Of a stretch of 64,000 nt of DNA, positions 33,502 to 45,615 are shown in pieces. The stretch comes from Tilletiopsis washingtonensis (lineage: Eukaryota; Basidiomycota; Exobasidiomycetes; Entylomatales). A program made the translations under genes and the position numbers. How positions within the stretch are numbered: the first letter of the stretch is position 1; each line of letters starts with the position of its first letter. The notes below the pieces were generated by a model, which worked only from the letters and a program-made list of their open reading frames with translations, did no database searches and was not told the DNA's origin. The stretch spans positions 39,621 to 103,620 of the forward strand of contig NW_020312026.1 in the NCBI RefSeq assembly GCF_003144115.1, written 5' to 3'.

Positions 33502-36491
33502 ATGCCGCTTCCTCCACGGCCGTCGCAGATGGCCGCTGCGGCCGCTGCGGCCGCGTCCAAAAGCAGCAGCTCGCCCGCCCGCTCGTCCAGCGCTTCGCCT
33601 GCGCCAGCCGCAGCGCCGCCTTCCCCGGCTGTGGATCCGTCGGCACCGCTGCCTCTCCTCGCTGCGCCTACGTCCCTCACCGCATCGTCGTACATCCAGG
33701 TACACCCGAGCACGCTGCGTGCGCATTCTCTGCGCACCCACGACCCGGTTCTCCTCCTCCTCCTGCAGCCAGGCGCATCGGCTCCTCCGCGCCCAGTCCT
33801 CGGCCACATCTGGCCATCGCCGGGACTTGCGCAGGAGGGCGTCGCACTGCCAGACGGCAGTGCGAGAGCGACAGAGACCCGCGCCTGTATGTGGTCGCTC
33901 GACGCTCTGAGGTCCGAGGCTGGCGTGACCGAGACGCAGCAGCGGCGCAAGGAGCTGCAGCTCGAGCTGCTGCCTCAGCAGGGCGCCGATGCAGGCGCTG
34001 CAGATGAAGAGCTCTGCGAGCTGCTCGCTGTGAGGGCCAGAGAGTCTCTAGGTGAGTGCAGTGTGCACTTCGCCTCGCTCAGCTCGGCTCATGAGCTGGT
34101 CACTGTAGTGGAGCAAGGCGACGTGCTGCCCGGCCAGCTACTGCAGGTCAGCCTTCTCGACGAGACGTATCTGCTGCGTGTCACGGGCATGCTGCCTGCG
34201 AGTCCGTCTAGCCTTGCGTCCGCTCCGTCGAAGGCTCTTCGAAGCCATGCCCTTGATGTTGCTCGCTGCGTCATCGCCATCGATCGCGGCACGCAGTTTC
34301 AGGTCAAGCTCGGCAGCCGCAGCAAGGAGAGCTACCAGAGCAAGGCAGACGCCGGCAAGGTCGCATCTGCAGCAGATGCAGAGGCGTACCAGACTCTGGG
34401 TGGGCTAGGCGGCGCGATCAAGGAGCTCAAGAGCCTGGTGGAGCTGCCGCTGCGGCGGCCGGAGGTCTTCACTGCATATGGTGAGCGACTTGTGCTCTAG
34501 CCAGACGTCGCCGTAGCTCAAAGGTGATTTGCTCCGCAGGTCTGCGACCGCCGCGAGGCGTTCTGCTCTACGGCCCGCCCGGCACCGGCAAGACAACCCT
34601 GGCATCTGCATGCGCCAGGTCGTGCGGCGTGGCCAGCTCCTCCATCTTCCATCTCTCAGGGCCCTCACTGTCCTCGTCGCTGCATGGCCGGACTGAGGCG
34701 CGGCTGCGAGCGCTCTTCGCCAAGGCACAGAAGCACGCGCCGGCTGTGATCATCATCGACGAGATCGACGCGCTTGCGCCACGCAGAGAGGCCGGTGCTG
34801 GCTCAGAGGGAGCCGGCGAGGTGGAGAGGCGAGTCGTCGCCACGCTCCTCACGCTCATGGACGGCCTGGGCGAGGTCGAGGCAGGCCCGCGTCGCGGCGC
34901 AGGCGAGGACGAGTCTGAGCCCCCACTGCCCGGGCGCGTCGTCGTCATTGCTGCGACCAATCGACCGAATGCGCTCGACCCCGCCCTGCGGAGACCTGGA
35001 CGTCTGGACCGAGAGATCGAGATTGGTGAGCGCATCGTCCGCTCGCTGTGCGAGCGCTGCTAACAGCCGTCGTCAGGCATCCCGACTGCTCCTGCCAGAT
35101 TGGAGATCCTGCAGGTGCTGCTGCGCTCGGTGCCGCACTCGATGCAGGACGACGAGCTGGAGATGCTGGCGACGGGCACGCACGGCTTTGTCGGAGCCGA
35201 TCTGGCGTCACTCGTGCGCGAGGCGGGCATGGCTGCCCTAGCTCGCAACGTGAGGTCTGCCGACGGACTAGCCTCGAGCTTCTCCGGGCTCTCCCTCAGC
35301 TCTGCGCCTGCCGAGTCACGCATCAGTGCCGCCGACTTTGCGCAGGCACGCACGCGAGTGCGGCCGAGCGCCATGCGCGAGCTCTTCCAGGAGCTGCCAA
35401 AGGTGCGCTGGAGCGACATCGCCTCTGGCGGCGCAGAGACATTGGCCCGTGTGCGCGAGTGCGTCGAGTGGCCTCTCAAGCATGCGCCGGCATTGAAGCG
35501 GCTTGGCGTGCGGCCTCCGACGGGCGTGCTGCTCTATGGCCCGCCGGGGTGTAGCAAGACACTCATTGCGCGAGCCATCGCGTCGGAGAGCGGGCTCAAC
35601 TTCGTCGCTGTCAAGGGGCCAGAGGTGCGTGCTGAGATGTCTTGCTCTGCGGCGCCCGAGCTGATCGCTGTTCTCCTCGCAGCTGTACAACAAGTTCGTC
35701 GGCGAATCCGAGCGGGCGCTGCGAGATGTCTTCACACGCGCTCGCGCCGCATCTCCAGCCATCATCTTCTTCGTGAGTGTGCGAGTACTGCACGAAGCAT
35801 TCTGCTGACTCCTTTGCTTCAGGACGAGATCGATGCGCTCACCTCGACGCGCAGTGGGTCAGGCGGCAGTGTCTCTGACGGCGTGATCGCGACGCTCCTC
35901 AACGAGATGGACGGCGTCGAGACGCTCGACAGCGTGCTCGTCGTTGCGGCCACCAACCGGCCAGAGATCATCGTGCGTTCCATCTCGCAGAAGCTTGCGT
36001 CTGGCATCGGCTGACAACTTCGCGCTGCAGGACCCGGCTCTGCTGCGGCCAGGCCGTTTGGATCGTCTGCTCTACGTCGGCCCGCCCGACACGCTTGCCC
36101 GTCGGCAGATTCTCACGCTGCGCACGCGCGACATGGCCCTGGGGTCCGATGTCGACCTCGACGCCATTGCCGACATGGTGCGTGCCCTTGCATGTCCACG
36201 CAGCTGCGCGCTCGCTGACGCTTGTCCGCCTGCCAGACACAAGGCTGCTCCGGCGCCGAGGTCGTGTCGGTGTGCCAGGACGCAGGCATGCGCGCGCTCA
36301 ACGAGAGCCTCGACGCTACGCATGTGCGTCGTGCCTGTGCCTGAGAGATCTGCGTGACTCCGTCGTTGCTGACCCCCCTCGGCTCGCAGGTCTCGCATGC
36401 ACACCTTCTTGCGGCTGCGCGCGCTGTGCGTCGGCGCATCACGCCGGGCATGCTCATGGCCTTCACCGCCTGGCGCGACCAGACAATATGA
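33502..36491 (+). CDS. AFG2: AAA ATPase Afg2/Drg1, ribosome maturation
   Basis: Eight exons (33502-34480, 34540-35025, 35077-35624, 35683-35772, 35823-35972, 36031-36177, 36237-36323, 36390-36491) give 862 residues, the size of the family. After a low-complexity Ala/Ser start there is an N-domain, then D1 with [11 protein letters not shown] and [13 protein letters not shown], and D2 with the Afg2-typical Walker [12 protein letters not shown], then [12 protein letters not shown] and [20 protein letters not shown]. The end [15 protein letters not shown] fits the family's C-terminus. Afg2/Drg1 (SPATA5) releases Rlp24 from cytoplasmic pre-60S particles. It lies head-to-tail with BRO1, one of few same-strand pairs. 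ATG 33502 is the first of the frame; one at 33529 is possible. Confidence 0.95.
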
Positions 36492-36842
36492 TGCTTCTGT
36501 CGCCAGGATTGCCGGTGCGGCATGCGTGGTCCGGCGGCATGGCATTCTCAGCCGAAGGTGTCAGTGAGCGCACATAGAGGTGTGTGTTTGCCGTTGCCCA
36601 GCTGTGCAGCGAAAGCGTGCATGGGCAGCGCGGTCTCGGCGTGGGGCACAGGCAGCGCCGCGAATCTCCGGCGCCGAGGCGCGCCGCGCCGCGGCGAGGC
36701 GATCTCACCCGCGGCCGTACGTGCGCCCCGTGCGCGGGCGCGCAGCCGCAGCGGCCGATGCAGACCCTCGGCGCGAGCTGCGCGCGCCATCCGCTCCTTC
36801 CACCACGCCTCCCTCTCCCCACCCCGCTGCCCGGTGCCCAGC
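36492..36842. promoter_or_regulatory. spacer AFG2-BRO1
   Basis: 351 bases between the AFG2 stop and the BRO1 start on the same strand. The last 50 bases are pyrimidine-rich. No specific element recognised. Confidence 0.45.
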
Positions 36843-39800
36843 ATGTCGGCCCAGTCGCCGCTCATCTCGTGAGTCGGCACGCAAACGGCCCCGGACATGT
36901 GACTCACTGCCGGCCCTGCAGCGTGCCCGTCAAGCAGACGGACGAGGTGGATCTGGCCACGCCCGTCGCCGCCCTCATCCGCTCCAGCTACGGCGAGGAC
37001 CCCAAGCAGCACGCCGAGGCCCTCAGCGCGCTCAACCGCGCGCGCCAGGACGCCGTGCGCGGCGCAGGCAGCGATGCCACAGGTGCGTGCGGGCAGCACG
37101 CGTCACTCTGCGCCGCCCCGCTCATGCCTGCTCTGCAGCGCGCGACCTGCTCTACAAGTGGTTTCACATGCTCGAGATGCTCGAGCTGCGCTTCCCAGAG
37201 CTGCGAGTGCCCTTTCCATGGTGCGTCGTGCCCTCGCCCAGCACCCCACGCCGCGCTGACCGCTCGCTGCAGGAAGGACGCCTTCACCTCCAAGCCCATC
37301 TCGCAGCACTCGCTCGCCTACGAGAAGGCCTCGATCATCTTCAACATCGCCGCGACACTCTCCTCGCTGGCCTCGCGCTCGTCGCGCCTCTCGTCTGCCA
37401 ATGCCGACACATCGACGTCCGACGGGCTCAAGCTCTCGTTCCTCTCGCTGCGCCAGTCGGCCGGCATGCTCTCCTACATCAACGACAACTTCCTGCACGC
37501 GCCCTCGACGGACATGTCCAAAGACGTCGTGCGCTGGCTCATCGACCTCATGATCGCCCAGGCACACGAGGTGCTCTGGGAGAAGACGGTCGGCGAGGGC
37601 AAGGGCAACAGCCTCAGTGCCAAGCTGGCTGCCAGCGCGGCAGACCGCTATGCCAAGCTGGAGAAGGATGCAAAGGACTGGGTTGGCAAGGGCATCATGA
37701 ACAAGAGCTGGGCATCGCTCGTGGCTGTGAGTACCCTGCGCTGGCCGATGATTGCAAGGCAAGGCTGCGCTCTGCAGCACGTCTGACCCCAGCTCTGCCG
37801 CTAGTGCAAGGCCAAGTACTTTGCATCCAGCGCACAGTACTACAGGGCGCTGGCAGACGCAGCGGCGAACAACCACGGCGCGTGCCTCGTGCGTCTGACG
37901 CTCTCGGAGACGCTGGCGAAGGAGGCGCAGAAGCTCGCGACCGTCTTTGGCAACGGCCTCGCATCGAGCGCCTGGGGTGCATCACTCGCTGCGACGCTCG
38001 ACTCGCCGCCTGCATCGCCGGCCGGCGGCAGCGGCAGCACGTCGAACGGCCTGCCGAGCGATGCGGCGTCCATGATGACTGTCCTCACTGCCACGCATCT
38101 GGCGCTCGTGACGGGCCGCAAGAACGTGGCGGTCAAGGACAACGACCTCATCTACCACGACATTCTCCCGTCGGAGAGCCAGCTGCCGACCATCGAGCCC
38201 ATCGTCGCTGCGACGCCCATCTCGATCCAGGAGATCTACGCCAGTCCCGACGTGCAGAAGCTGATCGGTGCGCCCTCGGCCGGCGCAGCCGGTGGCGGAG
38301 GCGCCAGTGGCCTGGCGAGCAACGACCTCTTCTCGCGTCTCGTGCCGCTTGGCGTGCACGAGGCGGCGAGCATGTACAGCGAGGAGAAGGCGAGTGTGGC
38401 GCGCGGCGAGGCGGAACGTGTCGACCTGGCCGACGGCGAGCTCGCCGCGGCGCTCGAGTACATGGGCATGCCTGGCGCGCTGGTGCGCTTCCGCAACGTC
38501 GGCTCCGGCGGCCTCTCGCAGTCGGCCATCGACTCGCTCACCGATCCGGGAAGAGAGGTGCGCGCATGGGCTGAGGAGGAGCAGCGCGGCGGCGGCAGTC
38601 GAGGCGCAGAGGGTCTCGGCGAAGGCGGCGTCGAAGGAGCGTTGCGTCGCATCGATGCAAGGCGAGAACAGGCGCGCAGAGATCTCGACGAGGCCATCGC
38701 TGCGCTCAACACGGACAACGCAGAGTGCGAGAAGCTCAGAGTCCGCTTCGGCGCCGCGTGGAAGCAGGAGCCGGCTGGTACAGTCACGCGTGCCTGGCGC
38801 GCCGACGCCAAGTCGCATCGCGAGGCGCTCGAGCAGGCCAGCGCAAACGACGAGCGACTGCGACACATCTGGGCGCAGGCACGGGAAGGCATCCAGATTC
38901 TCCTCGGCGGCCGAGACGGCCTCGAAGCGGCCTTTGCCCAGGCCGTCGCCTCAGCATCGGGCAGCGGCACACAGAACGGCGGTCTGCTCGACCTCTCCGA
39001 GGACGACGAGCACTCGTCCGACGCCGACCTTGCAGCGCTGCGGAACAACGTCTCGGCTATTGAAGGACATCTTGCCGCGCTGCACAAGATCAAGAAGGAT
39101 CGTGCCGACACGCTCGCTGATCTGCGCGCCAAGATCCAGACGGACGATATTTCCCACCTGCTCATTCTCAACCGCCGAGCGCCGCCAGAGGCACAGCACC
39201 ATCTCTTTGCGCAGGAGCTGGAGAAGTTCAAGTCGCACCAGACACGCCTCTCACGAGGCCAGGCGGAGCAAGAGCGCGTGCTCACTGAACTGGCGCGTGC
39301 CTGGAAGGAGATCGGCGAAGGCGCAGCTGGCGTTCGCATCAACGGCGAGTGGGATAAGCGCAATCGTGCTCGCAAGGCGCTCGTCGATCGGCTGCGCGAC
39401 GCCAAGGAGGCGCACGCTCAAGCTCGCGCCGGCGTGGCCAAGGCCAGCAAGTTCTACGAGGAGCTCGAGGAGGTCGCGGCAGAGCTGCGGCGCAGCGTGC
39501 GCGGCTTCGTCGAGGATCGTACATCGGAGCGCGAGCGGCTACGCGCCGAGGCCGAGTGGGAGGAGAAGGGCAGAGACTCTGCGTCGCAGCAGCCGCCGCA
39601 GCGTCAAGATAGCTTCGAGTCGTCGTTCGCCAGCATGAGCATGGGAGGCGGCCGAGCTCCGCCGCCGCCGCCATCGCAGAGCGCATACGGCGCACCAGCT
39701 CCGCCTCGCTCGATGTACTCGACGCCGGCGGCGCCGCCGCCGCTGCCCACGTCTGCACTCTCGCCTCAAGCAAGCGGCAACAGCTGGGCGCCGCCGCCAC

Positions 39801-40405
39801 CTGCAACGCAGCCGTCTTACTCGAGCGCTCCTGCGCCGCCAGCAGCATCGCCCTACGACTCTCTGAGCTCCTTCGAAGCCTTCTCGTCATCGAGCGCCTC
39901 GCGGCCACCCACGACTGCGCCGTCGAGCTACGCCAGTCCCGGCGGCTATTCGAGTCCTGCGCCTCCTCGAGGCTACGGCAGCGCAGCACCTCCACCGCCA
40001 CCGCCGCAGCACGGAGGCTATATGAGTCCGCCTCCATCTCAGCAGCAGCTATCTCGCACTCCTTCGCTGCCTCCGCCGCCGCCACAGTGGAACGGCCACT
40101 CGCAGTCGTACAGCCAAGCTCCGCCGCCGCCTCCGCCATCGCAGTACGGGCAGTCGCAGTACGGGCAGGCGCCTCCTCCGCCGCCGCAGCAGCGTCAGGC
40201 GAGCGGCGGCTACCCGTCGTACGGCCCGGCTCCGCCGCCGCCGCAGAGCCCATACGGCGGCTACGGCGCTGCACCTCCGCCGCCGCCGCCGCCTCAGCAG
40301 CAGCAGCACGGCTACGGCCAGCAGTACGGTGCGCCGCCGCCGCCGCCGCCGCCAGGACAGCAGCAGCCGTACGGCGGCGGCTGGCCGCCGCGTCCGGCAT
40401 ACTAG
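36843..40405 (+). CDS. BRO1: BRO1-domain ESCRT-associated protein
   Basis: Five exons (36843-36868, 36922-37082, 37139-37220, 37273-37726, 37805-40405) give 1,107 residues. The Bro1 domain fills about residues 1-400: [53 protein letters not shown] and [13 protein letters not shown] coiled V-type region follows to about residue 790 (for example [20 protein letters not shown]-like heptads). The tail is about 250 residues of Pro/Tyr/Gln/Gly, with runs of up to eight prolines and repeated SxYG. Bro1 binds Snf7 on endosomes, recruits the ubiquitin protease Doa4 and helps sort cargo into multivesicular bodies. The N-terminus fits Bro1 better than Rim20/PalA, the other fungal paralogue. Confidence 0.93.
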
Positions 40406-40641
40406 CCCTCGTCGCAATGCAGCTTTGCGCGCTCGTCTTCGCGCTGGGATATGATTGGTGACGCTTGCGAAGAGCCGAATACAGGAGGTGAGAAGGTGAC
40501 GCAGGAGAGGCGAGACTAGCTGAGTGCTACAGGCGAGGTCAGAAGGACAGGAAGGGAGTGGGAATGGAGCGAGCGGGAAGAGTGGAAGCGCGCAGCAGCG
40601 GCGGCAGCCAGCCGCTTCTCGAGCGCGCGCGCCGCGGTGCG

Positions 40642-42258
40642 CTACCAGCGCACCTCGAGGTACTCGTCCTCCTCGATGCCCGCGCCGCTGATTGTCTCGG
40701 TGCGAGCAAGAGTCTCGCCGTCGTAGAGAATGCGCGCGCGACGTTGCTTCTGCTCGCTCCACGTCTTCAGCGCGTGATCGAGAAGCGTGCCAATCGTCGT
40801 CGTCGGCTTGACGCGCACGGGCAGCTCCAACTTGCCCTCGCAGCCGCCGCGGAGCGTGATGCTGATGTGCTCGACGTTCTGCGACGATGCGGCGGCAGCG
40901 GCAACTTGCTGCGAAGACGATGCGGCGGCGGCGACGGCGGCGGCGGCGGCGGCAACTCGCTGCGAAGGTGCGACGCCGACGATCTCGAAGTCGTCCTCGT
41001 CTGCTCGAGGTGCACGCTCCTCGTCTGCTTGAGGCGCACGCGCACGCGCAGTAGAGGCGCTGCGGCGCCGCTGCGGCTGCGGCGGCGGCGGCGCCGGCAG
41101 AAACTCGACCTCGTCAGAGTCGGACGATGTGGCCGGCGCCAGCGCCGGCGCTCTGGCTGCCGGAGCGGCGGCCGCGGCGATCTTGGCGGGCCTTGCGCGA
41201 CGCCTCGCCTGTCGGCGCTGCTCCTCTTCCTCCGCGCGACGCCGGATCTCGGCGGCCTGCGGGCCGCGGTAGAGAAGCGCCAGATCAGGCTCGAGCACGC
41301 GTGGAGCGGCTTCATCTGCGACGCCGTCCGAGTCATCGCCGAGAGCGCGACGAGAGGGCGTGATGCTGCGAAGACGCGCGGCACGCGGAGAAGAGGGCGC
41401 CGCGTCGACGCTCTTGATCGTGAGCTGGTCGCTGATGATGCGCCGAGCTTGCTCGAGCATCTCGCGGTCGCCCGCCGGCGGCGGAGTGAGAGAGCCGCTG
41501 ACACGCGCACGCTGCGTTCGGCGACGATGACGAGCGGTCGCACGCACGGTCGTGTCGCCGTCGAGATCCTCCTCCTCCTCCTCTGACGGACTGAGAGCGC
41601 GAGGCGGCGCACCGTGCTTGGCCCAGCTCGGCAGCGTGTACGCCGTCTTCTTCTTCTTCTTTCGGCGCGGGGAGCTGTCTCCATCATCAGAGGCGCTCGA
41701 GGCCGTCTCCTCGCCGCGGTTGCTCGGCTGGCTTTCGTCGCTAGCGACGACAGGCACGACCTTCTTACGGCGCTTCGTGAAGAAGTCGTCCTGCGCCGCC
41801 TCGCGCTCCGCCGCCTCTGCCAGACGCTGCTTGCGCGCCGCCTCGCGAGCTGCGGCCTGCGACGTGGGACGGCGCGGCGCTGACGCCTTGACAGGCGAGC
41901 CGAGCGCCCGGAAAGTGGAGATGGTGCCGGAGTGCTCGGGCGACATGGACGTGCTGCCGCGCATGCCGCTCTGCGCGCTCGACTCTGGACTGGCGGACGG
42001 GCCGGCGGAAGAAGAGGCCGCCGGCGAGGAGATGAGGTTGATGGGCGACGGCACGCGTGCGCGCGCACGACTGCCCTCGGCTGCAGCGCCGTTCGGCTGC
42101 TGCCACGACGAGGCAAGCACGACGCTCTGGCTCGTGCTGGCCGACGAGCCGGTGGAGATGGGCTCGAACAGGCCGAGGTCGGGCGGCGGGCTGCCGGCGG
42201 CGCTGGCGGCGCTGTTGGCCGTCAGCACGCGGGCGCGCGGACGCGGGCGCGGCGGCAT
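40642..42258 (-). CDS. SUMO-like-domain protein, Rad60/Esc2/NIP45-like
   Basis: A single-exon gene of 538 residues, exceptional among its intron-rich neighbours. The last 75 residues form a ubiquitin/SUMO-like fold: HISITLRG, LELPVRVKPTTTIGTLLDHALK, RARILYDGETL and EDEYLEVRW at the very end. This matches the Rad60 SUMO-like domain, and as in Rad60 the protein stops right after it with no diglycine. The remainder is disordered: Ser/Ala-rich start, a basic stretch with RRKKKKK, acidic and Arg-rich segments and alanine runs. Rad60-family proteins act with the SUMO/Ubc9 machinery in genome stability. ATG 42258 was chosen; 42345 is in frame too. Confidence 0.75.
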   Translation of the reverse strand: MPPRPRPRARVLTANSAASAAGSPPPDLGLFEPISTGSSASTSQSVVLASSWQQPNGAAAEGSRARARVPSPINLISSPAASSSAGPSASPESSAQSGMRGSTSMSPEHSGTISTFRALGSPVKASAPRRPTSQAAAREAARKQRLAEAAEREAAQDDFFTKRRKKVVPVVASDESQPSNRGEETASSASDDGDSSPRRKKKKKTAYTLPSWAKHGAPPRALSPSEEEEEDLDGDTTVRATARHRRRTQRARVSGSLTPPPAGDREMLEQARRIISDQLTIKSVDAAPSSPRAARLRSITPSRRALGDDSDGVADEAAPRVLEPDLALLYRGPQAAEIRRRAEEEEQRRQARRRARPAKIAAAAAPAARAPALAPATSSDSDEVEFLPAPPPPQPQRRRSASTARARAPQADEERAPRADEDDFEIVGVAPSQRVAAAAAAVAAAASSSQQVAAAAASSQNVEHISITLRGGCEGKLELPVRVKPTTTIGTLLDHALKTWSEQKQRRARILYDGETLARTETISGAGIEEDEYLEVRW

Positions 42259-42702
42259 GGCCGACAGAGGAGGGGTGCGAGGGAGCTGCTCGGGGGAGCG
42301 CAGCGAGATGATGTGGTGACAGAGAGGAAGCGGCACGCCCGGCATGCACGGCCATCATCAGCAGCGGCGCTCGGCGGCGCCGCGGCGTGGGGTGCAGCTG
42401 TAGTCGGCGCCGGGAATCTGTAATCGACGCGTGCTTTCCGTCTTAATCGCGGCAGGGTGCGAATACAGCGGGCGAGATCCGCGGGTGAAAGTCGCGTGTG
42501 CCTCGGCCTGGCCCTGAATTTGAGGCTGCGCCAGCCTCTCGGCCCCAGCCTCCTGACCACGTCCTCCTTTCCTCTCGACCCCTGCTGCAGCACACAGCAG
42601 CGCTCGGCTTGTCGCTCTCCGGGCGCGTGCCCTCAGCCCAGCCCGCGTCCTCGTCACCAGCAGCGGCACCTCGCTGCGCCTCACCACCTTGGCGTGCCCA
42701 GC
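42259..42702. promoter_or_regulatory. divergent promoter region, SUMO-like gene / BRF1
   Basis: 444 bases between divergent starts. The BRF1-proximal side has pyrimidine-rich tracts (TCCTTTCCTCTCGACC-like). No specific site recognised. Confidence 0.45.
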
Positions 42703-45167
42703 ATGCCCGGCGTCCAGTGTCCGCAGTGCGGCAGCTCGAACACCGAGCACTACGACAATGCCGTCACCTGCGCCGACTGCGGCTGCGTGCTCGAGGAGTC
42801 GCAGATCGTCTCGGACATCACCTTTGGCGAGACGGGCAGCGGCGGCGCCGTCGTGCAGGGCAGCTACGTGGCCAACGACTCGCGTGAGTGGCAGCAGCAC
42901 GTGTCTGGACAACAAGTTGTGCGAGAGCGTCTCGCTTGGCAGGGATGCACGGCACTTCGCGCAGCTCTTCTGACTGACGCTCCACCAACAGGCGGTGCGA
43001 GAACGCAAGGGCCTGGCGGCTTCCGCTCGGGCGGCACAGGAGAGTCCCGCGCCATGACCATTGCCAACGGTGAGAGTCGCGTGCACGCAGACATGTCGCG
43101 CTGAGGCTGACATGCCGGCACAGCACAACGAGGCATCCGTGCTCTGGCTACGGCCAAGTCTGTGCCCTCCATCGTCGCCGACATCGGCACGCGGCTGTTC
43201 CAGCTGGCCATCGGCGGCGGCACCATCAAGGACGACGGCGAGCAGCCGGCCAACTTTGTCCTCGGCCGCCGCAGCGAGTACTCGCAGGCGGCGTGCCTGT
43301 ACCTGGCGTGCCGTATGCAGAAGACGAACCACATGCTCATCGACTTCGCCGACGCGCTGCAAGTGAGTACGCTCGAGGCTATGCAAGGCGTCGAGCGCTG
43401 ACTGACGCTCCCTCCAGATCAACGTCTTCATCCTCGGCCGCTCGTATCTACGCCTGGTGCGCTGTCTCGGCTTCCAGAAGAAGGTGCCGGTGATGGATCC
43501 CTGCATCTACATCTCGCGCTTCGCCTCGATGCTCGACTTCGGAGACGCCACGAGCAAGGTGGCTGCCGATGCGACACGCCTGGTCAAGCGCTTCAAGAAG
43601 GACTGGCTGATCGAGGGCCGTCGGCCAGCCGGCATCTGTGGCGCGTGCTTGCTGCTCGCTGCCCGCATGAACCACTTCCGTCGCTCCATCACCGAGATCG
43701 TGCAGGTCGTCAAGATCGCCGACCAGACGCTGCGCACGCGTCTGCAGGAGTTCGCGCGCACGCCGACGGCCAACCTGAGCGTCGAGGACTTCAGCACCAT
43801 CTGGCTCGAGGAGGAGACGGAGCCGCCGGCCTTCGTGCGCTCCAAGCTGCCGAAGAAGACGGCGCGTCTCAAGGGGCGCAAGCGTGCCAAGATGGAGTAT
43901 GCGGATGACGATGATGACCTCGACGCCGTGAACGCAGAAGACGCTCTCGATGATCCGACCACCGACGAGGAAGACTCCGACGCGGAGGAGGACAGCGCCG
44001 CCGGATCGCCGAACGGCAAGGGCAAAGGAAAGGCCGTCGCGAAGGAGCAGAGCCCGCCGCCGAGGCTCGATCCTGCCATCGATGCGCTGGCAGACACGGC
44101 GACTGAGAACGAGATCATGCGCCATCTCGACGAGGACGTGGCGCGCGAGCTCGACGGCGAGCTGAATCGCGAGGAGGAGGCTCGGCAGGCACGTGCGCGT
44201 GCTGGTGATGTCGGACGCGCTTCGCCTGAGCCACCGGCGGACAACGAGGCGGGGCCGAGTCGCATCAAGCAGAGCGAGTCGCAGATGCAACAAGAACGTC
44301 ACTCTGTTGCTCGCGACGGTGCTCCGACTCGGGACGAGGGCGCGCGCGTGTACAAGCGCGGCCCCAGTGTGCCTGCAGTCGACGAGTTGGCGGGCCTCGA
44401 CGAGGCGGAGCTGGACAACTTCATCCTCACGCCGGAGGAGGCACGCATCAAGGAGCGCGTCTGGATGGAGTTCAACAAGGACTACCTCGAGCTCAGCCTG
44501 GAGCGCCAGCTCAAGATGGAGGCCGACATCAAGATGGGCATCCAGCCAAAGCGTGCTCCGAACGTGAGTGACCTCGACTCGGCTGCCGGCGCATGTGCTG
44601 ACCTTGCATTCGTCGCTGCAGCGCAAGCGCAAGGCGCCGCGCGACTCGTCGACGGCCGCCGTCTCGGCTGCCGAGTCGACGAAGCAGATGATGAAGAAGA
44701 AGCAGTTCAGTCGCAAGATCAACTACGACGCGCTGGGCGACATCTTCAAGAACGAGGAGGAGATCAAGCAGGCGACGGGCAGCCGACGCAGTCGCAAGCG
44801 CGGCCATGCAGACGAGGCCAGCGACGGCGAGGACCTCGGCGGCGTGCGCGGCTACTTCCAGTCCGATGCCGACGAGAGCGAGATGGAAGTCGTGGAAGAG
44901 GCCGAGGGCCAGCTGCCGTCGAGCCACCCGTCGCGGCGACAGGAGAGCCGGGCGATGCGCAAGCACAAGGCCTCAAAGGCTCGCTCGCAGTCGCGCGGCA
45001 GCGCCACGGGCGACGCCATGAGCAGCGCCGGCGAGGAGGCCCTCTCGACGCGCACATCGCCCGGCCCCGAGGCAGACGCAGACGACCCGCTCGCTGAGAT
45101 GCGCCGCATGCGTGGCGCTCAGGCGGAGGATGACGGCGACGACGGATACCAGGACGCTGGCTACTGA
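42703..45167 (+). CDS. BRF1: TFIIIB subunit Brf1
   Basis: Five exons (42703-42883, 42992-43069, 43124-43362, 43418-44563, 44622-45167) give 729 residues. An N-terminal zinc ribbon (Cys6-Cys9 and Cys23-Cys26, CPQC and CADC) is followed by two cyclin-like TFIIB repeats (YSQAACLYLACRMQKTNHMLIDFAD; RRPAGICGACLLLAARMNHFR). The Brf1-specific C-terminal half includes FILTPEEARIKERVWMEFNKDYLE and later KKKQFSRKINYDALGDIFKN, the Brf homology block that contacts TBP and Pol III. Brf1 recruits RNA polymerase III to tRNA and other class III genes. The tail is acidic and Ser-rich. Phases agree throughout. Confidence 0.96.
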
Positions 45168-45615
45168 TGAGCTCGACGATGAGCGCTCCCCTTCTCCTCT
45201 CCTCTTTCCCTCTCTCTTCTCGTGTCACCGTCTCACCGCCCTCGTCCTGTATCTCTACGCCACCCGCTAATCTCGAGCCGACGTCTCTCAGCTTGGCCGA
45301 AAGCTTCTCAATGACTGGGGTGTACAGATGCGGCGGCGGGCAAGAGACAGGAGCATGTGGCTTGGGACGTGCTGAGGAGAGAGAGGAAGGAGGAGAGCAG
45401 AGAGAGGCGTTGACGGAGGTGCTGAGTGGGCGCGTGGAGGAGGTGGGAGACGAGAGCACCGTGGAGACGAGTGACGTGCGACAGGCCCCTCGCAAGATGG
45501 AGGAGGGCCTGCGCAATAAATACGGCGTGACGGGAGACGGAGAGGGGAGGCGCGTGATGGTCGTAAGGTAGTAGCACCAGAGGTGGCGTGCTCTTTGACG
45601 TGAAGAAAGACGGCT
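45168..45615. other. convergent spacer
   Basis: 448 bases between the stops of BRF1 and the OTU gene, presumably two 3' untranslated regions. No gene recognised. Confidence 0.5.
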
